43,620 bases of DNA from Myxococcales bacterium (GTDB lineage Bacteria > Myxococcota > Bradymonadia > UBA7976 > UBA1532): assembly GCA_020633515.1 (NCBI GenBank), contig JACKDM010000042.1, positions 1-43,620 of the forward strand, in the 5' to 3' direction. Positions 7,898 to 16,846 of this stretch are shown here, piece by piece (position 1 is the stretch's first letter; each line of letters opens with the position of its first letter). The notes beneath the pieces are model-generated. The model saw nothing but the letters and a program-made list of their open reading frames with translations, did no database searches and was not told the DNA's origin. A program made the translations under genes and the position numbers.

Positions 7898-8251
7898 TCA
7901 GGGCGATGTCACGCGGCGGATGACAAAGATCCAGGTGCTGCCCCCGTAGCGACTCACGTTGATGCCAGACCACGCCGTCTTGCTCGACGGGGATGCGGCA
8001 TGTGACGCGAAGACCTCGGGGAGGTCGAGCACACGGTCGAATCGGACCCTGACACCGCGCGAAGCCAGCCGCCGTTCGAGCCATTGAACGGTCGTCTGAT
8101 GATCCCACGGTGACTTGAACCGACTCTCTCCCTCGCTGCTCGCTTCACTCGGGATGGGTACCCCGAGAGTCTCACGGGCTCGCGCTGGGAGCGCCACTGA
8201 CAGGACCGCGAAGGCGATGACCATCAGCAACGGGAGAGGCTTATCTCTCAT
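7898..8251 (-). CDS. Small secreted hypothetical protein abutting tRNA-Gln
   Basis: A protein of about 117 residues starting MRDKPLPLLMVIAFAVLSVA. It has a clear signal peptide (basic n-region, hydrophobic core, ALPARA cleavage region near residue 25). The mature part is unrecognised and ends in a beta-like segment, STWIFVIRRV. Codon use is visibly less GC-biased than the neighbours, for example CAA, TTT, CCA and AGA codons, which may mean transfer or low expression. An in-frame TTG at 8275 is an alternative start, close to a GGAG. No strong Shine-Dalgarno precedes the ATG. The stop codon touches the first base of tRNA-Gln, so mRNA and tRNA may share a transcript. Confidence 0.55.
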   Translation of the reverse strand: MRDKPLPLLMVIAFAVLSVALPARARETLGVPIPSEASSEGESRFKSPWDHQTTVQWLERRLASRGVRVRFDRVLDLPEVFASHAASPSSKTAWSGINVSRYGGSTWIFVIRRVTSP

Positions 8252-8344
8252 CTGGCGGACCAGGATCAACAACAAAATCTCCGCGAGGTGATTTTTCGCG
8301 GATCATGACCCGCTCCGCCGCGCCGGGCAAGGGGCGCGGCGACG

Positions 8345-8373
8345 GTGACGACCGGGCGGCGGGCGTGTTATGA
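8345..8373 (+). promoter_or_regulatory. Putative promoter of the CpXC gene
   Basis: GTGACG (8345-8350), a 17-nt spacer and TTATGA (8368-8373). The start would be near 8380, about 35 nt before the coding start. The pattern matches other promoters seen in this window. Confidence 0.4.
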
Positions 8374-8415
8374 CCCTGCCGGCGCCCGCGGGCGCCCCGA
8401 CATCCGAGGGAGATG

Positions 8416-9525
8416 ATGGGCGAGAGCGCATACACCGGCGAGATGGGACGCACCCGCACCGGCGAGACGACGGTGTGGTGCAGCGGCTGCGGCACCTGGT
8501 TCGGCGCGCGCTGGTTCCGGGTCATCGACGCGGGGGCCGATCCCGACCTGCTCGAGACGCTGCTCGACGAGGGCTTCGCTGGCATCAACGAGAACGACTG
8601 CCCCGCCTGCGAGCGCCCCTACACCATCGAGGAGCCCGTCGCGGTGCATCGCCCCGACGAGCGCGCGCTGCTGCTCGTCGTCCCGCCCGGTCGCCTGCAC
8701 CGGGCGCAGCAGGCGCGCGCCGAGCTGATCGCGGCGGTGGCCGACGCGCCGGGCGAGCGGCTGCCGTCCTACGCGCGCGCGCCGCAGCTCGTCGCCGGCG
8801 TCGCCGGCCTGCGCGCGCTGGTTGGCGCGGCCGGAGCCACGTCGCCTGATTCACCCGAAGCCGCGCAGGATGCCGCGCAGGATGCCGCGCAAGACACCGC
8901 ACGGCACATCATGCGGGACGCCACGCCAGACGGCGCTTGGGATGCCGCCTCAGACCCCGTTTGGGATGCCGCTCGGGATGTCGCGTCGGATGCAGCCTGG
9001 GATGCCGCGCCGGAAGCCGCTCGGGACGCCGCGCCGGATGCCGCGTCGGATGCAGCCTGGGATGCCGCGCCGGACGCCGCGCCGGAAGCCGCGCGGCCAC
9101 CGCGGCTGCCGCGCGCCGCCGCCGCGACGAGCGACCTGGCGCCTGAGACCCTGCGCGCCTCGACCCCGCCTGCTGGCCGCCCGCCGGCGCCGGCCTCCTC
9201 GCCGCGCTCCTCGAAGCGAGCCCCGCCGCGCCCGCCGACGACGACGACGCGAGCGGCTGGGACGAGCCCGCCGACTGGGATCGCCACACCACCTGGGAGG
9301 ACGGCTGGTCGCTCGACGCGCCGGCCGCCGACGAGCCGACCCGCGTCGCGCAGGCGCCGGCGCGGCTCCGGCCGGGGGTCCACCGCGCGCTCACCCTCGA
9401 CGACGACGGCCCGAGCGCCCGGGTGCGGGTCGCGTCCCCGGCCGCCGCCGAGGCGCTGCTCGCCGAGGGCGGCGCGCTGCGGTTCCAGTTGCACGAGACC
9501 GCACACGGCCCCGCGTGCTGCCTGA
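8416..9525 (+). CDS. CpXC domain protein, N-terminal part (frame lost after about 9147)
   Basis: The N-terminal 100 residues match a CpXC domain: WCSGCGTWFGARWF near residue 20, LLDEGFAGINENDCPACERPY near residue 55 and a closing ALLLVVPPG strand. The two CxxC pairs suggest a zinc site. A helical Ala-rich part follows, then 4-residue repeats of the type DAAP/DAAW/DAAQ (coded at about 8861-9096). After about residue 243 the frame turns into Pro/Arg-rich nonsense, while another frame continues a normal protein from 9147 to 10937. The two halves therefore look like one gene of about 840 codons broken by a frameshift. The first ATGs (8413, 8416) sit next to GAGGGAG. Confidence 0.7.
   Translation: MGESAYTGEMGRTRTGETTVWCSGCGTWFGARWFRVIDAGADPDLLETLLDEGFAGINENDCPACERPYTIEEPVAVHRPDERALLLVVPPGRLHRAQQARAELIAAVADAPGERLPSYARAPQLVAGVAGLRALVGAAGATSPDSPEAAQDAAQDAAQDTARHIMRDATPDGAWDAASDPVWDAARDVASDAAWDAAPEAARDAAPDAASDAAWDAAPDAAPEAARPPRLPRAAAATSDLAPETLRASTPPAGRPPAPASSPRSSKRAPPRPPTTTTRAAGTSPPTGIATPPGRTAGRSTRRPPTSRPASRRRRRGSGRGSTARSPSTTTARAPGCGSRPRPPPRRCSPRAARCGSSCTRPHTAPRAA
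8861..9096 (+). repeat. In-gene repeats coding for DAA-x motifs
   Basis: Repeats of roughly 12 nt (GATGCCGCG plus three bases) code for an acidic Asp-Ala linker. Near-identical longer blocks recur, for example the segment before 9006 and the one before 9066. The array lies between the CpXC domain and the frameshift point. Confidence 0.7.
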
Positions 9526-10937
9526 CCCTGGCGCCGGCCGAAGGCGATCCGATCGTCTGGCCGACCGAAGACGCCGCGCTCGTCGACCACCTCGCGCGCC
9601 GCTTCGCCGTCACGATCGAGGCCATCGACCCGCAGGGCGCGCTCGTCGCCCGCCGCGTCTTCGACCCGCCGCTCGCCCGCAACGTCGCGCTCGCCCGCGA
9701 GCGGGCGCAGGCGCTCGGCGGCGAGACCGCGGCCGCCCGCGCCGCGCTCGCCGCGGGCGCCGTCGACGTGCTCGGCGAGCTGCGCCACAACTTCCGCGAA
9801 GACACCTTCGCCCGCCTGCGCACCGCCGCCGAGGCGCAGCTCGCGCTCGGGATCACCGCGTTCTGGGCCGAGCCCGAGCGGGCGCGCTACCTGCTGCTCG
9901 TGCAGAGCTTCCCCGCGGTGTGGTTCGACGCGATCGTGCGCCGCGTCCTCGTCGCCGCGCTCGAGTTCGGGCTGCTCCCGCCGCCGCACCTCGAAGCGTG
10001 GGCGATCGAACACGGCGTCGTCGCCGACGCGCACCGGCTGCTGCGACGGGCGCTCGCCGGCTTCGCCGAGCTGGAGCTCGGGCTCGCCGGGCGCACCTCC
10101 GACCTCGACCCGCTCGACGCCTGGGAGAACTGGGAGCGGCTCCTGACCCGCGCCGAGGCGCTCGGCGTCGACGTCGACCCGCAGGTCGAGGCGCTCGCGA
10201 TGCGCGCGATGGAGGCCGCGCGGCTGGCGGCCGAGGCCGAGGAGGGCTCCGAGGAGCTGATCGAGCTCGACCCGGAGGACGCGATCGACGTGGAGTCGGT
10301 CGATCTGTCGATGGGGGAGGGGAGCGCCGCCGACGACGGCGCGGCGGAAGACCCCGACGGGCGCTTCGCCGACCGCGGCGTCGACGACCGGGGCTTCGAC
10401 GACGCCGACCTCGACGACGCCGACCTCGACGACGCCGACCTCGACGACGCCAACCTCGACGACGCCGACCTCGACGACGCCGACCTCGACGACCCGGACC
10501 TCGACGACCGCCTCGACGACCGCGACCCCCTCGCGGCGCTCGCCGATCGCGGTGACGCCGTCCTCCTCGGCCTCCTCGACGACCGCACCCAGCGCGCCGC
10601 GGCCGCCGCCGTCCTCCTCCGCCGCGGCGAGGCGCTCTACGCGCCCACCCTCGCCGACGCCCTCGCCGCGATGGAGCCCGCCGAGCTGCTCCGCGCGCTC
10701 CCCGCCGCGCTCCCGCTCGCCTCCGCGCTCGCCCCGCACCTGCGCGACGCCCTCCACGACGGCCGCCCCGCAGTGCGGCGCGCGCTCGCGCTCTTCTTCG
10801 CCGAAGCCGGCCTCGCCGACGGCGACGACCCGCCGTCCGCGAGCGCGCCGTTCGCCGCCCGCCTCGCCGCCGCGCTCGAGCTCGACGACGCGAACCGCGC
10901 GCGATCGAAGGGCGACGCCACCGGAGGATTCGAGTAG
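9423..10937 (+). CDS. C-terminal part of the frameshifted CpXC protein, with an acidic pentapeptide repeat
   Basis: This frame is coding-like from 9147, just after an in-frame TGA at 9144-9146, although the first usable start is GTG 9423. The region 9147-9422 reads as a sensible acidic segment (GLLAALLEASPAAPADDDD, then WDEPADWDRHTTWEDGW), so a start at 9423 would discard real protein. The 504 residues after 9423 form an alpha/beta then helical region, then seven copies of the pentapeptide DDADL or DDANL (10398-10502), then HEAT-like helices. I recognise no enzyme motif. The most likely reading is the rest of the gene starting at 8416; a second independent gene is less likely. Confidence 0.65.
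   Translation: MRVASPAAAEALLAEGGALRFQLHETAHGPACCLTLAPAEGDPIVWPTEDAALVDHLARRFAVTIEAIDPQGALVARRVFDPPLARNVALARERAQALGGETAAARAALAAGAVDVLGELRHNFREDTFARLRTAAEAQLALGITAFWAEPERARYLLLVQSFPAVWFDAIVRRVLVAALEFGLLPPPHLEAWAIEHGVVADAHRLLRRALAGFAELELGLAGRTSDLDPLDAWENWERLLTRAEALGVDVDPQVEALAMRAMEAARLAAEAEEGSEELIELDPEDAIDVESVDLSMGEGSAADDGAAEDPDGRFADRGVDDRGFDDADLDDADLDDADLDDANLDDADLDDADLDDPDLDDRLDDRDPLAALADRGDAVLLGLLDDRTQRAAAAAVLLRRGEALYAPTLADALAAMEPAELLRALPAALPLASALAPHLRDALHDGRPAVRRALALFFAEAGLADGDDPPSASAPFAARLAAALELDDANRARSKGDATGGFE
10398..10502 (+). repeat. Seven 15-nt tandem repeats coding for DDADL
   Basis: Seven units of GACGACGCCGACCTC run in frame, with single changes (AAC for GAC, CCG for GCC). The product A(D/N)LDD resembles the pentapeptide-repeat pattern A(D/N)LxX. 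Seven copies make at most about two coils of such a helix, and the stretch is extremely acidic. Confidence 0.85.
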
Positions 10938-11003
10938 AGTCGACCCGACACGGCGCCGCCCGACCGGGGGGACGGCGACGCCCGCGACGTGCAAAGGCGC
11001 CCA

Positions 11004-11741
11004 ATGCGTATCGGGATCATCTCCGACATCCACGCCAACCTCGAGGCCCTGCAAGCCGCCCTCGAAGTCTACGAGCGCCACCCGGTCGACTACCTCGCCT
11101 GCCTCGGCGACGTCGTCGGCTATGGCGCCCAGCCCAACGAGTGCTGCGACCTCGTCCGCAAGCACGCCGACGTCACGGTGCTCGGCAACCACGACGCGGC
11201 GGTCTGCGGCCGCATGGACTACAGCTACTACCGCGCCGCCGCCCGCGAGGCCCTCGACTGGCACGCCCGCCAGCTCTCCCCCGAGAACATGGCGTGGCTC
11301 CGCTCGCTCTCATACGTCTCGCGAATGGACGAGCACGGCATCGCCTTCTGCCACGGCTCGCCGCTCGCGCTCGAGGAGTTCGAGTACATCTTCGTGCTCG
11401 ACCAGATGCGCGACGTCGTCAGCGCCTACAAGGACCAGGCGATGGTGACGTTCATCGGCCACTCGCACCTCTGCAAGAGCTTCAGCTACGACCCCGGCGG
11501 CGCCGAAGAGGTGCTCAACACCCGCTTCAAGCTCGACGCCGATCGCAAGTACGTCATCACCGTCGGCAGCGTCGGCCAGCCCCGCGACTACGACACCCGC
11601 GCCTGCTGCGCCATCTACGACACCGACGAGCGGCACTTCGAGTACCACCGGGTCAACTACGACATCGAGAGCGCGGCCCGGAAGATCTTCGAAGCCGACC
11701 TCTCCGTCGCCTTCGGCAAGCGCCTCTTCCTCGGTGTCTGA
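11004..11741 (+). CDS. Metallophosphoesterase (calcineurin-like)
   Basis: A 245-residue phosphoesterase with all family motifs: SDIHANLEAL (residues 7-16), CLGDVVGYG (about 31-39), VLGNHDAAV (58-66), FCHGSP and FIGHSHLC. These residues bind the two metal ions. The overall pattern matches small bacterial calcineurin-like enzymes annotated as diadenosine tetraphosphatase or phosphodiesterase-like; the substrate is not known. ATG 11004 begins MRIGIISDIH, the normal family start; a GTG 15 nt upstream is less likely. A TAGAGT box at 10935-10940, overlapping the stop of the upstream gene, could be a -10 element. Confidence 0.9.
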   Translation: MRIGIISDIHANLEALQAALEVYERHPVDYLACLGDVVGYGAQPNECCDLVRKHADVTVLGNHDAAVCGRMDYSYYRAAAREALDWHARQLSPENMAWLRSLSYVSRMDEHGIAFCHGSPLALEEFEYIFVLDQMRDVVSAYKDQAMVTFIGHSHLCKSFSYDPGGAEEVLNTRFKLDADRKYVITVGSVGQPRDYDTRACCAIYDTDERHFEYHRVNYDIESAARKIFEADLSVAFGKRLFLGV

Positions 11742-11763
11742 TTCCCCCGACGAATGAACCCGC

Positions 11764-13416
11764 TCAGGCCACCAGCGCGAGGTGGCCGCCCATCAGGTAG
11801 CGCGCGACCGCCTCGTCCTCGGCGATCGCGAGGTCGCCCGCCGGCCAGGCGTGCATCCAGTCGGGCACCAGCTCCCCGCAGTCGACGACGTGCACCTGCC
11901 GCCCATCGGCCGGATCGAGCGCCCGGATCACCGTGCCCGGCAACAGGATCAGCCCCCGACACGCGATCAGCGGCGTGTTGCGCCGCAGGCTCGCGTCGGG
12001 ATCGTCCCCCTCGACCCGCCACCGCAGCGCGCCCGTCGCCGGATCGAGCGCGTCGACCGCGCCGTCCATCGCCTTGATATAGAGCGTGCCCTCGATGAGC
12101 TGCGCCCGCACCCCCGCGCCGTCGAGGTCGCGCTGCCAGCGCACCGCGCCGCTCGCCGGGTCGAGCATCACCACCCGCGCCTGCACCCCGTCGTCGAGCA
12201 GACAGACGACGTGCCCGCCCCGGCAGCGCGGCGCGTCGATCAGACCGCCGTCGAGCGCCGCCACCCAGCGCCGCGCGCCGCTCGCCGGGTCGAGGCAGAG
12301 CACCTGCGCCATCCGATCCGGCGCCCGGGTGCTGCCGACCACCAGCCCGCCCTCGCACAGCCGCGGCCCGCCCGCCGGCTCGCCGCCGAGCGCGACCGCG
12401 AAGCGCTCGGCGCCGTCGTCGACCCGCAGCCCGTGAACGAAGCCGTCCTCGCCGCTCAGCCACACCATCGGGCCCTGCGTCGCGACCCCGGCGACCTCGC
12501 CGTAGTGGATCGCGTACCGCCACCGCGTCCGCCCGTCGCCCGCGTCGAGCGCGATCACCTCGCCCGCCGCGACCAGCAACACCCGCGCGCCCGCCGGCTG
12601 CACCCGCACGATCGGCGCCTCCGCCGGCGCCGCGCCCCGCCACGCGATCCGCCCGTCGCCCTCGATCGCGACCGGCGCCCCGTCCCCATCGAGCGCGAAC
12701 CGCAGCGGCGCCGGCCCGTCGACCGGGCGCAACCCCGCGTGATGCCAGCAGATCGCGCCGGTCTCCCGGTCGAGCGCGGTCATGCCGGCGTCGTCGAAGA
12801 CCACCAGCCGCTCGTCCTCCGCCGCGACCCCGCACAGCCCCGGCGCCTCCCGCCGCCACGCCCGCCGCCACGCGACGTGCCGCAGCCCCCGCACCGGCAG
12901 CCGCTCGACCACCTCCCGCCGCGCCCGTCGCGCCGGCCGCCAGTCGGCCTCACCCTCGCCCCCGCCCGCCGCGCGCCGGTCGCCGCGGTCGAGCGCCTCG
13001 GCCCAGCGCACCAGCTCGGCCGCCGTGCTCGCCGGCTGCGGATCGTCGTCCGGCGCGGCGTCCACGAAGCGCGCGATCGCCTCGGCGAAGGCGCTGAGCG
13101 TGCTGTGCGCCGCGGGGCCGACCCGACGGTCGCCGCGATCGAGGAGGGTGATCTCGACGCCGCCGTCGCGGTGGCGCACCCCGAGGCGGCGGTGGCCGGC
13201 GCGATCGAGGCGCAGGCGGTGCAATCCGGCGGGCCAGGAGCGGGTCTGCAAGACGGCCTCGAGGCCGGCGACGAGCGTCTCGGGGAGCCGGCCTTCGAGC
13301 GGCCCGGCGTCGAGCGCGTCGCCGCCGAGGGTGACGACGAGGCGATCCTGACGGCGCATGAGGGCGAACGAGGGCGTCCTCGGGGGCGGGGGAGAGGGCT
13401 TGGTCATCGCGGCCAT
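11764..13416 (-). CDS. PQQ-like beta-propeller repeat protein
   Basis: A 550-residue protein. The C-terminal 370 residues contain PQQ-type blades: VIALDAGDGRTRWRYAI, VLCLDPASGARRWVAAL, VVMLDPASGAVRWQRDL and VDALDPATGALRWRVEG. These repeats occur in quinoprotein dehydrogenases and BamB-like scaffolds. The N-terminal 180 residues are unrecognised and Arg-rich. No signal peptide is seen, unlike BamB, so it may be cytoplasmic. The start at 13416 has GGAGG 10 nt upstream; a second ATG 12 nt inside is possible. It is convergent with the phosphoesterase gene, with a gap of about 20 nt. Function is not assigned. Confidence 0.8.
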   Translation of the reverse strand: MAAMTKPSPPPPRTPSFALMRRQDRLVVTLGGDALDAGPLEGRLPETLVAGLEAVLQTRSWPAGLHRLRLDRAGHRRLGVRHRDGGVEITLLDRGDRRVGPAAHSTLSAFAEAIARFVDAAPDDDPQPASTAAELVRWAEALDRGDRRAAGGGEGEADWRPARRARREVVERLPVRGLRHVAWRRAWRREAPGLCGVAAEDERLVVFDDAGMTALDRETGAICWHHAGLRPVDGPAPLRFALDGDGAPVAIEGDGRIAWRGAAPAEAPIVRVQPAGARVLLVAAGEVIALDAGDGRTRWRYAIHYGEVAGVATQGPMVWLSGEDGFVHGLRVDDGAERFAVALGGEPAGGPRLCEGGLVVGSTRAPDRMAQVLCLDPASGARRWVAALDGGLIDAPRCRGGHVVCLLDDGVQARVVMLDPASGAVRWQRDLDGAGVRAQLIEGTLYIKAMDGAVDALDPATGALRWRVEGDDPDASLRRNTPLIACRGLILLPGTVIRALDPADGRQVHVVDCGELVPDWMHAWPAGDLAIAEDEAVARYLMGGHLALVA

Positions 13417-13564
13417 GATCGCACGGCCTCCGCGGCGCCGACAACCGCGCCGCTCCCGCCGCGCCGGGCGCCGGCGGAGATTGCCGAACCATCACCGGCG
13501 GTTGCGTCACCGCTGGCGCGAAGCCGCGACTCGGGTAGGATGACCCTCGCTCGTGGAGGACCAC

Positions 13565-14197
13565 ATGACCCGCACCCTCGCCCTGCTCGCCGCCCTCGCC
13601 GCCCTCGCCGCGTCGGCAGCCCCCGCGCTCGCCGACGTTCAGCCCCGCAAGTCGGCCCGCTTCACCGGCTGGTTCGTGCCCTGCGACGGCGACGCCGCCG
13701 GCCTCTGCCCCGTCGTACACAGCCCCGCCGACGCCGCCACCTCGGTCGTCTGGTCGGCCGCGCCGACCGGGATCAGCTTCGAGTGGGGCACCACCCGCAG
13801 CTTCTTCTACCGCGTGCTCCTCGCCGACCAGCCCGAGGGCGCCGGCACCGCCCGCGAGCTGTGGGGCAAGTACAAGAGCGCGCCGGTCCCGGCCGGCACG
13901 ACCTTCGTCTTCGGCGGCGACGCCCGCGCCGCCAAGACCCTCTCGGTCGGCGGCGACGCCGGCGGCCAGCTCATGGACGGCACCGCCTTCGCCTGCGCCG
14001 CGCCCGCGCTCTGCGCCGATCTGCGCAGCCGCCTCGCCGCCGGGGCGCCGTTCGCCGTCACCTTCCGCTTCGAAGCGCCCGGCACGAGCCCGCTGCTCAC
14101 CGCGGAGAAGATCGGCCCCGACGCCGCGCCCGCGATCGAGGTCGAGCCGCCGCCCCCCGCGCCCGTCGCGCCCGCCGCGCCCGCCGCGCCGAAGTGA
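13565..14197 (+). CDS. Secreted hypothetical protein, weakly DUF4377-like
   Basis: A 210-residue protein with a classic signal peptide (MTRTLALLAALAALAASAAP, cleavage near ALA-DV at residue 24). The part WFVPCDGDAAGLCPVV followed by ISFEWGTTRSFFYRVLL recalls the short DUF4377 domain, where C-G, CL and a FxxGxxYxLxV strand recur, but similarity is faint. Four Cys residues could form disulfides. The C-terminal 25 residues are Pro-Ala rich. ATG 13565 has GGAGG at 13555-13559. It stands upstream of queA, with a separate promoter probable for queA. Confidence 0.75.
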   Translation: MTRTLALLAALAALAASAAPALADVQPRKSARFTGWFVPCDGDAAGLCPVVHSPADAATSVVWSAAPTGISFEWGTTRSFFYRVLLADQPEGAGTARELWGKYKSAPVPAGTTFVFGGDARAAKTLSVGGDAGGQLMDGTAFACAAPALCADLRSRLAAGAPFAVTFRFEAPGTSPLLTAEKIGPDAAPAIEVEPPPPAPVAPAAPAAPK

Positions 14198-14209
14198 CCC
14201 CCCCGCGGG

Positions 14210-14238
14210 TTGATTCCGCGCCCCGCTTCCGCCACCCT
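14210..14238 (+). promoter_or_regulatory. Putative promoter of queA, close to the start codon
   Basis: TTGATT (14210-14215), a 17-nt spacer and CACCCT (14233-14238) end 8 nt before the queA ATG (14247). No Shine-Dalgarno lies before that ATG. If real, the transcript would be leaderless. The -10 match is weak. Confidence 0.35.
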
Positions 14239-14246
14239 GCGCCGCC

Positions 14247-15256
14247 ATGCTGCGCAGCGACTTCACCTTCGACCTCCCCGACGCGCTGATCGCCCAGCGC
14301 CCGCCCGCCGTGCGCGGCGAGAGCCGGCTGATGACCGTCCCGCTCGACGGCCCGCCCGCGATCACGCCCTTCGCCGCGATCGTCGACCGCTTCCGCGGCG
14401 ACGAGGTCCTCGTCCTCAACGACACCCGCGTCGTGCCCGCCCGCGTCCTCGGCCACAAGGCCAGCGGCGGCGCGGTCGAGGTCTTCGTCACCGAGCCGAT
14501 CGGCGCCCCCGCGGCCCGCCGCGTCGCCGCGATGGTGCGCGGCAAGCGCCTTCGGCCCGGCGTCGAGCTCGTCCTGCCCGGCGCCCGCGCCGTCATCGAA
14601 GCCCGCCGCGACGACGGCACCGTCGAGCTCACCCTGCACGGCATCGACGACCTCTGGCGCTGGCTCGAGACCGCCGGCCGGGTCCCGCTGCCGCCCTACA
14701 TCCGCCGCGACGCCGACGCCGACGACCGCGACCGCTACCAGACCGTCTTCGCCCGCGAACCCGGCGCCGTCGCCGCGCCCACCGCCGGGCTGCACTTCAC
14801 CCCCGCGCTCCTCGACGCGCTCCGGGCCAAGGGCGTCGCCACCCACACCCTCACCCTGCACGTCGGCCTCGGCACCTTCCTCCCGGTCCGCGACGACGAC
14901 GTCAGCGGCCACACGATGCACGCCGAGCGCTTCACCGTGCCGCCCGCCACCGCCGCCGCCGTCGCGTCGGGCCGCCCCGTCGTCGCCGTCGGCACCACCG
15001 TCGTGCGCGCGCTCGAAGCCCACGCCCGCGACCCCGCCGCCGACCGCACCGACCTCTTCATCCTGCCCGGCTTCGACTTCCGCGTCGTCGACGGCCTGCT
15101 CACCAACTTCCACCTGCCGGAGAGCACGCTGCTCATGCTCGTCAGCGCGTTCGCCGGCCGCGAGCGGATCCGCCGCGCCTACGCCGAGGCGGTCGCGGCG
15201 CGCATGCGCTTCTACAGCTACGGCGACGCGATGCTGCTGCGCCGGGAGGACGGCCG

Positions 15257-15266
<10 letters not shown>
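14247..15266 (+). CDS. queA: S-adenosylmethionine:tRNA ribosyltransferase-isomerase
   Basis: A 339-residue QueA. It transfers and isomerises the ribosyl group of SAM onto preQ1 in tRNA to make epoxyqueuosine. Signatures are the start LRSDFTFDLPDALIAQRP, LVLNDTRVVPAR, PPYIRR, RYQTVFA, PGAVAAPTAGLHFT, HTLTLHVGLGTFLPV and TNFHLPESTLLMLVSAF. The length equals the family norm. Its stop overlaps the tgt start by 10 nt, so the two queuosine genes are translationally coupled. No Shine-Dalgarno is visible before the ATG. Confidence 0.97.
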
Positions 15267-16384
<1,118 letters not shown>

Positions 16385-16486
16385 TATTCCCTGCCGACTT
16401 TCGACCGCGGTCCTGCCGCCGCGGTGGGTCCGCTCGCTCGTGGCATCCCGCGGCGAGACCCCCGCCGGCCATCGAACGAGAATGCC

Positions 16487-16843
16487 GTGAACGAGCTGAT
16501 CCTCCTCGCCATCAATCAGGAAGGCGCCGCCCCCGCCGGCGGCGGCATCATGGGGCTCTTGCCCCTCCTCCTGATGTTCGTGATCTTCTACTTCCTGCTC
16601 ATCCGCCCGCAGCGCAAGCGCATGAAGCAGCACGAAGAGATGATCCAGCGCCTCAAGAAGGGCGATCGCGTCGTCACCAACGGCGGCCTCATCGGCACCA
16701 TCCACGCGCTCACCGACACCGAGATCGTCCTCGAGATCGGCGACCGGGCCAAGGTCCGCGTCGTGCGCAGCCAGGTCAACCTCTACGGCCAGCAGGGCGT
16801 CACCACCGAGCCCGAGGTCGTCGACGCGGGGAAGGGGAAGTAG
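16487..16843 (+). CDS. yajC: Preprotein translocase subunit YajC
   Basis: A 118-residue single-pass membrane protein. The helix GLLPLLLMFVIFYFLLIRPQ, followed by RKRMKQHEEMI, is the YajC hallmark. GDRVVTNGGLIGTI and the KVRVVRSQV strand follow. YajC associates with SecD-SecF and SecYEG in the inner membrane. The GTG at 16487 gives an N-terminus of usual length; an ATG at 16549 would start just before the TM helix. secD begins 3 nt after its stop, so the genes are an operon. Confidence 0.95.
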   Translation: MNELILLAINQEGAAPAGGGIMGLLPLLLMFVIFYFLLIRPQRKRMKQHEEMIQRLKKGDRVVTNGGLIGTIHALTDTEIVLEIGDRAKVRVVRSQVNLYGQQGVTTEPEVVDAGKGK

Positions 16844-16846
16844 GCG

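Noticed and set aside
8279..8305. Inverted repeat TCCGCGA / TCGCGGA as a terminator
   Set aside because: Only 7 bp with a 9-nt loop and a weak T stretch; it lies upstream of the small secreted gene, where a terminator is not needed.
9100..9425. Programmed -1 frameshift in the CpXC gene
   Set aside because: No X-XXY-YYZ slippery site or following stable stem is evident near the change of frame; a simple indel is more likely.
8769..11264. A minus-strand open frame of 831 codons across the CpXC locus
   Set aside because: Val/Gly/Glu-rich mirror of the plus-strand repeats, with no domain; the plus strand carries the real motifs.
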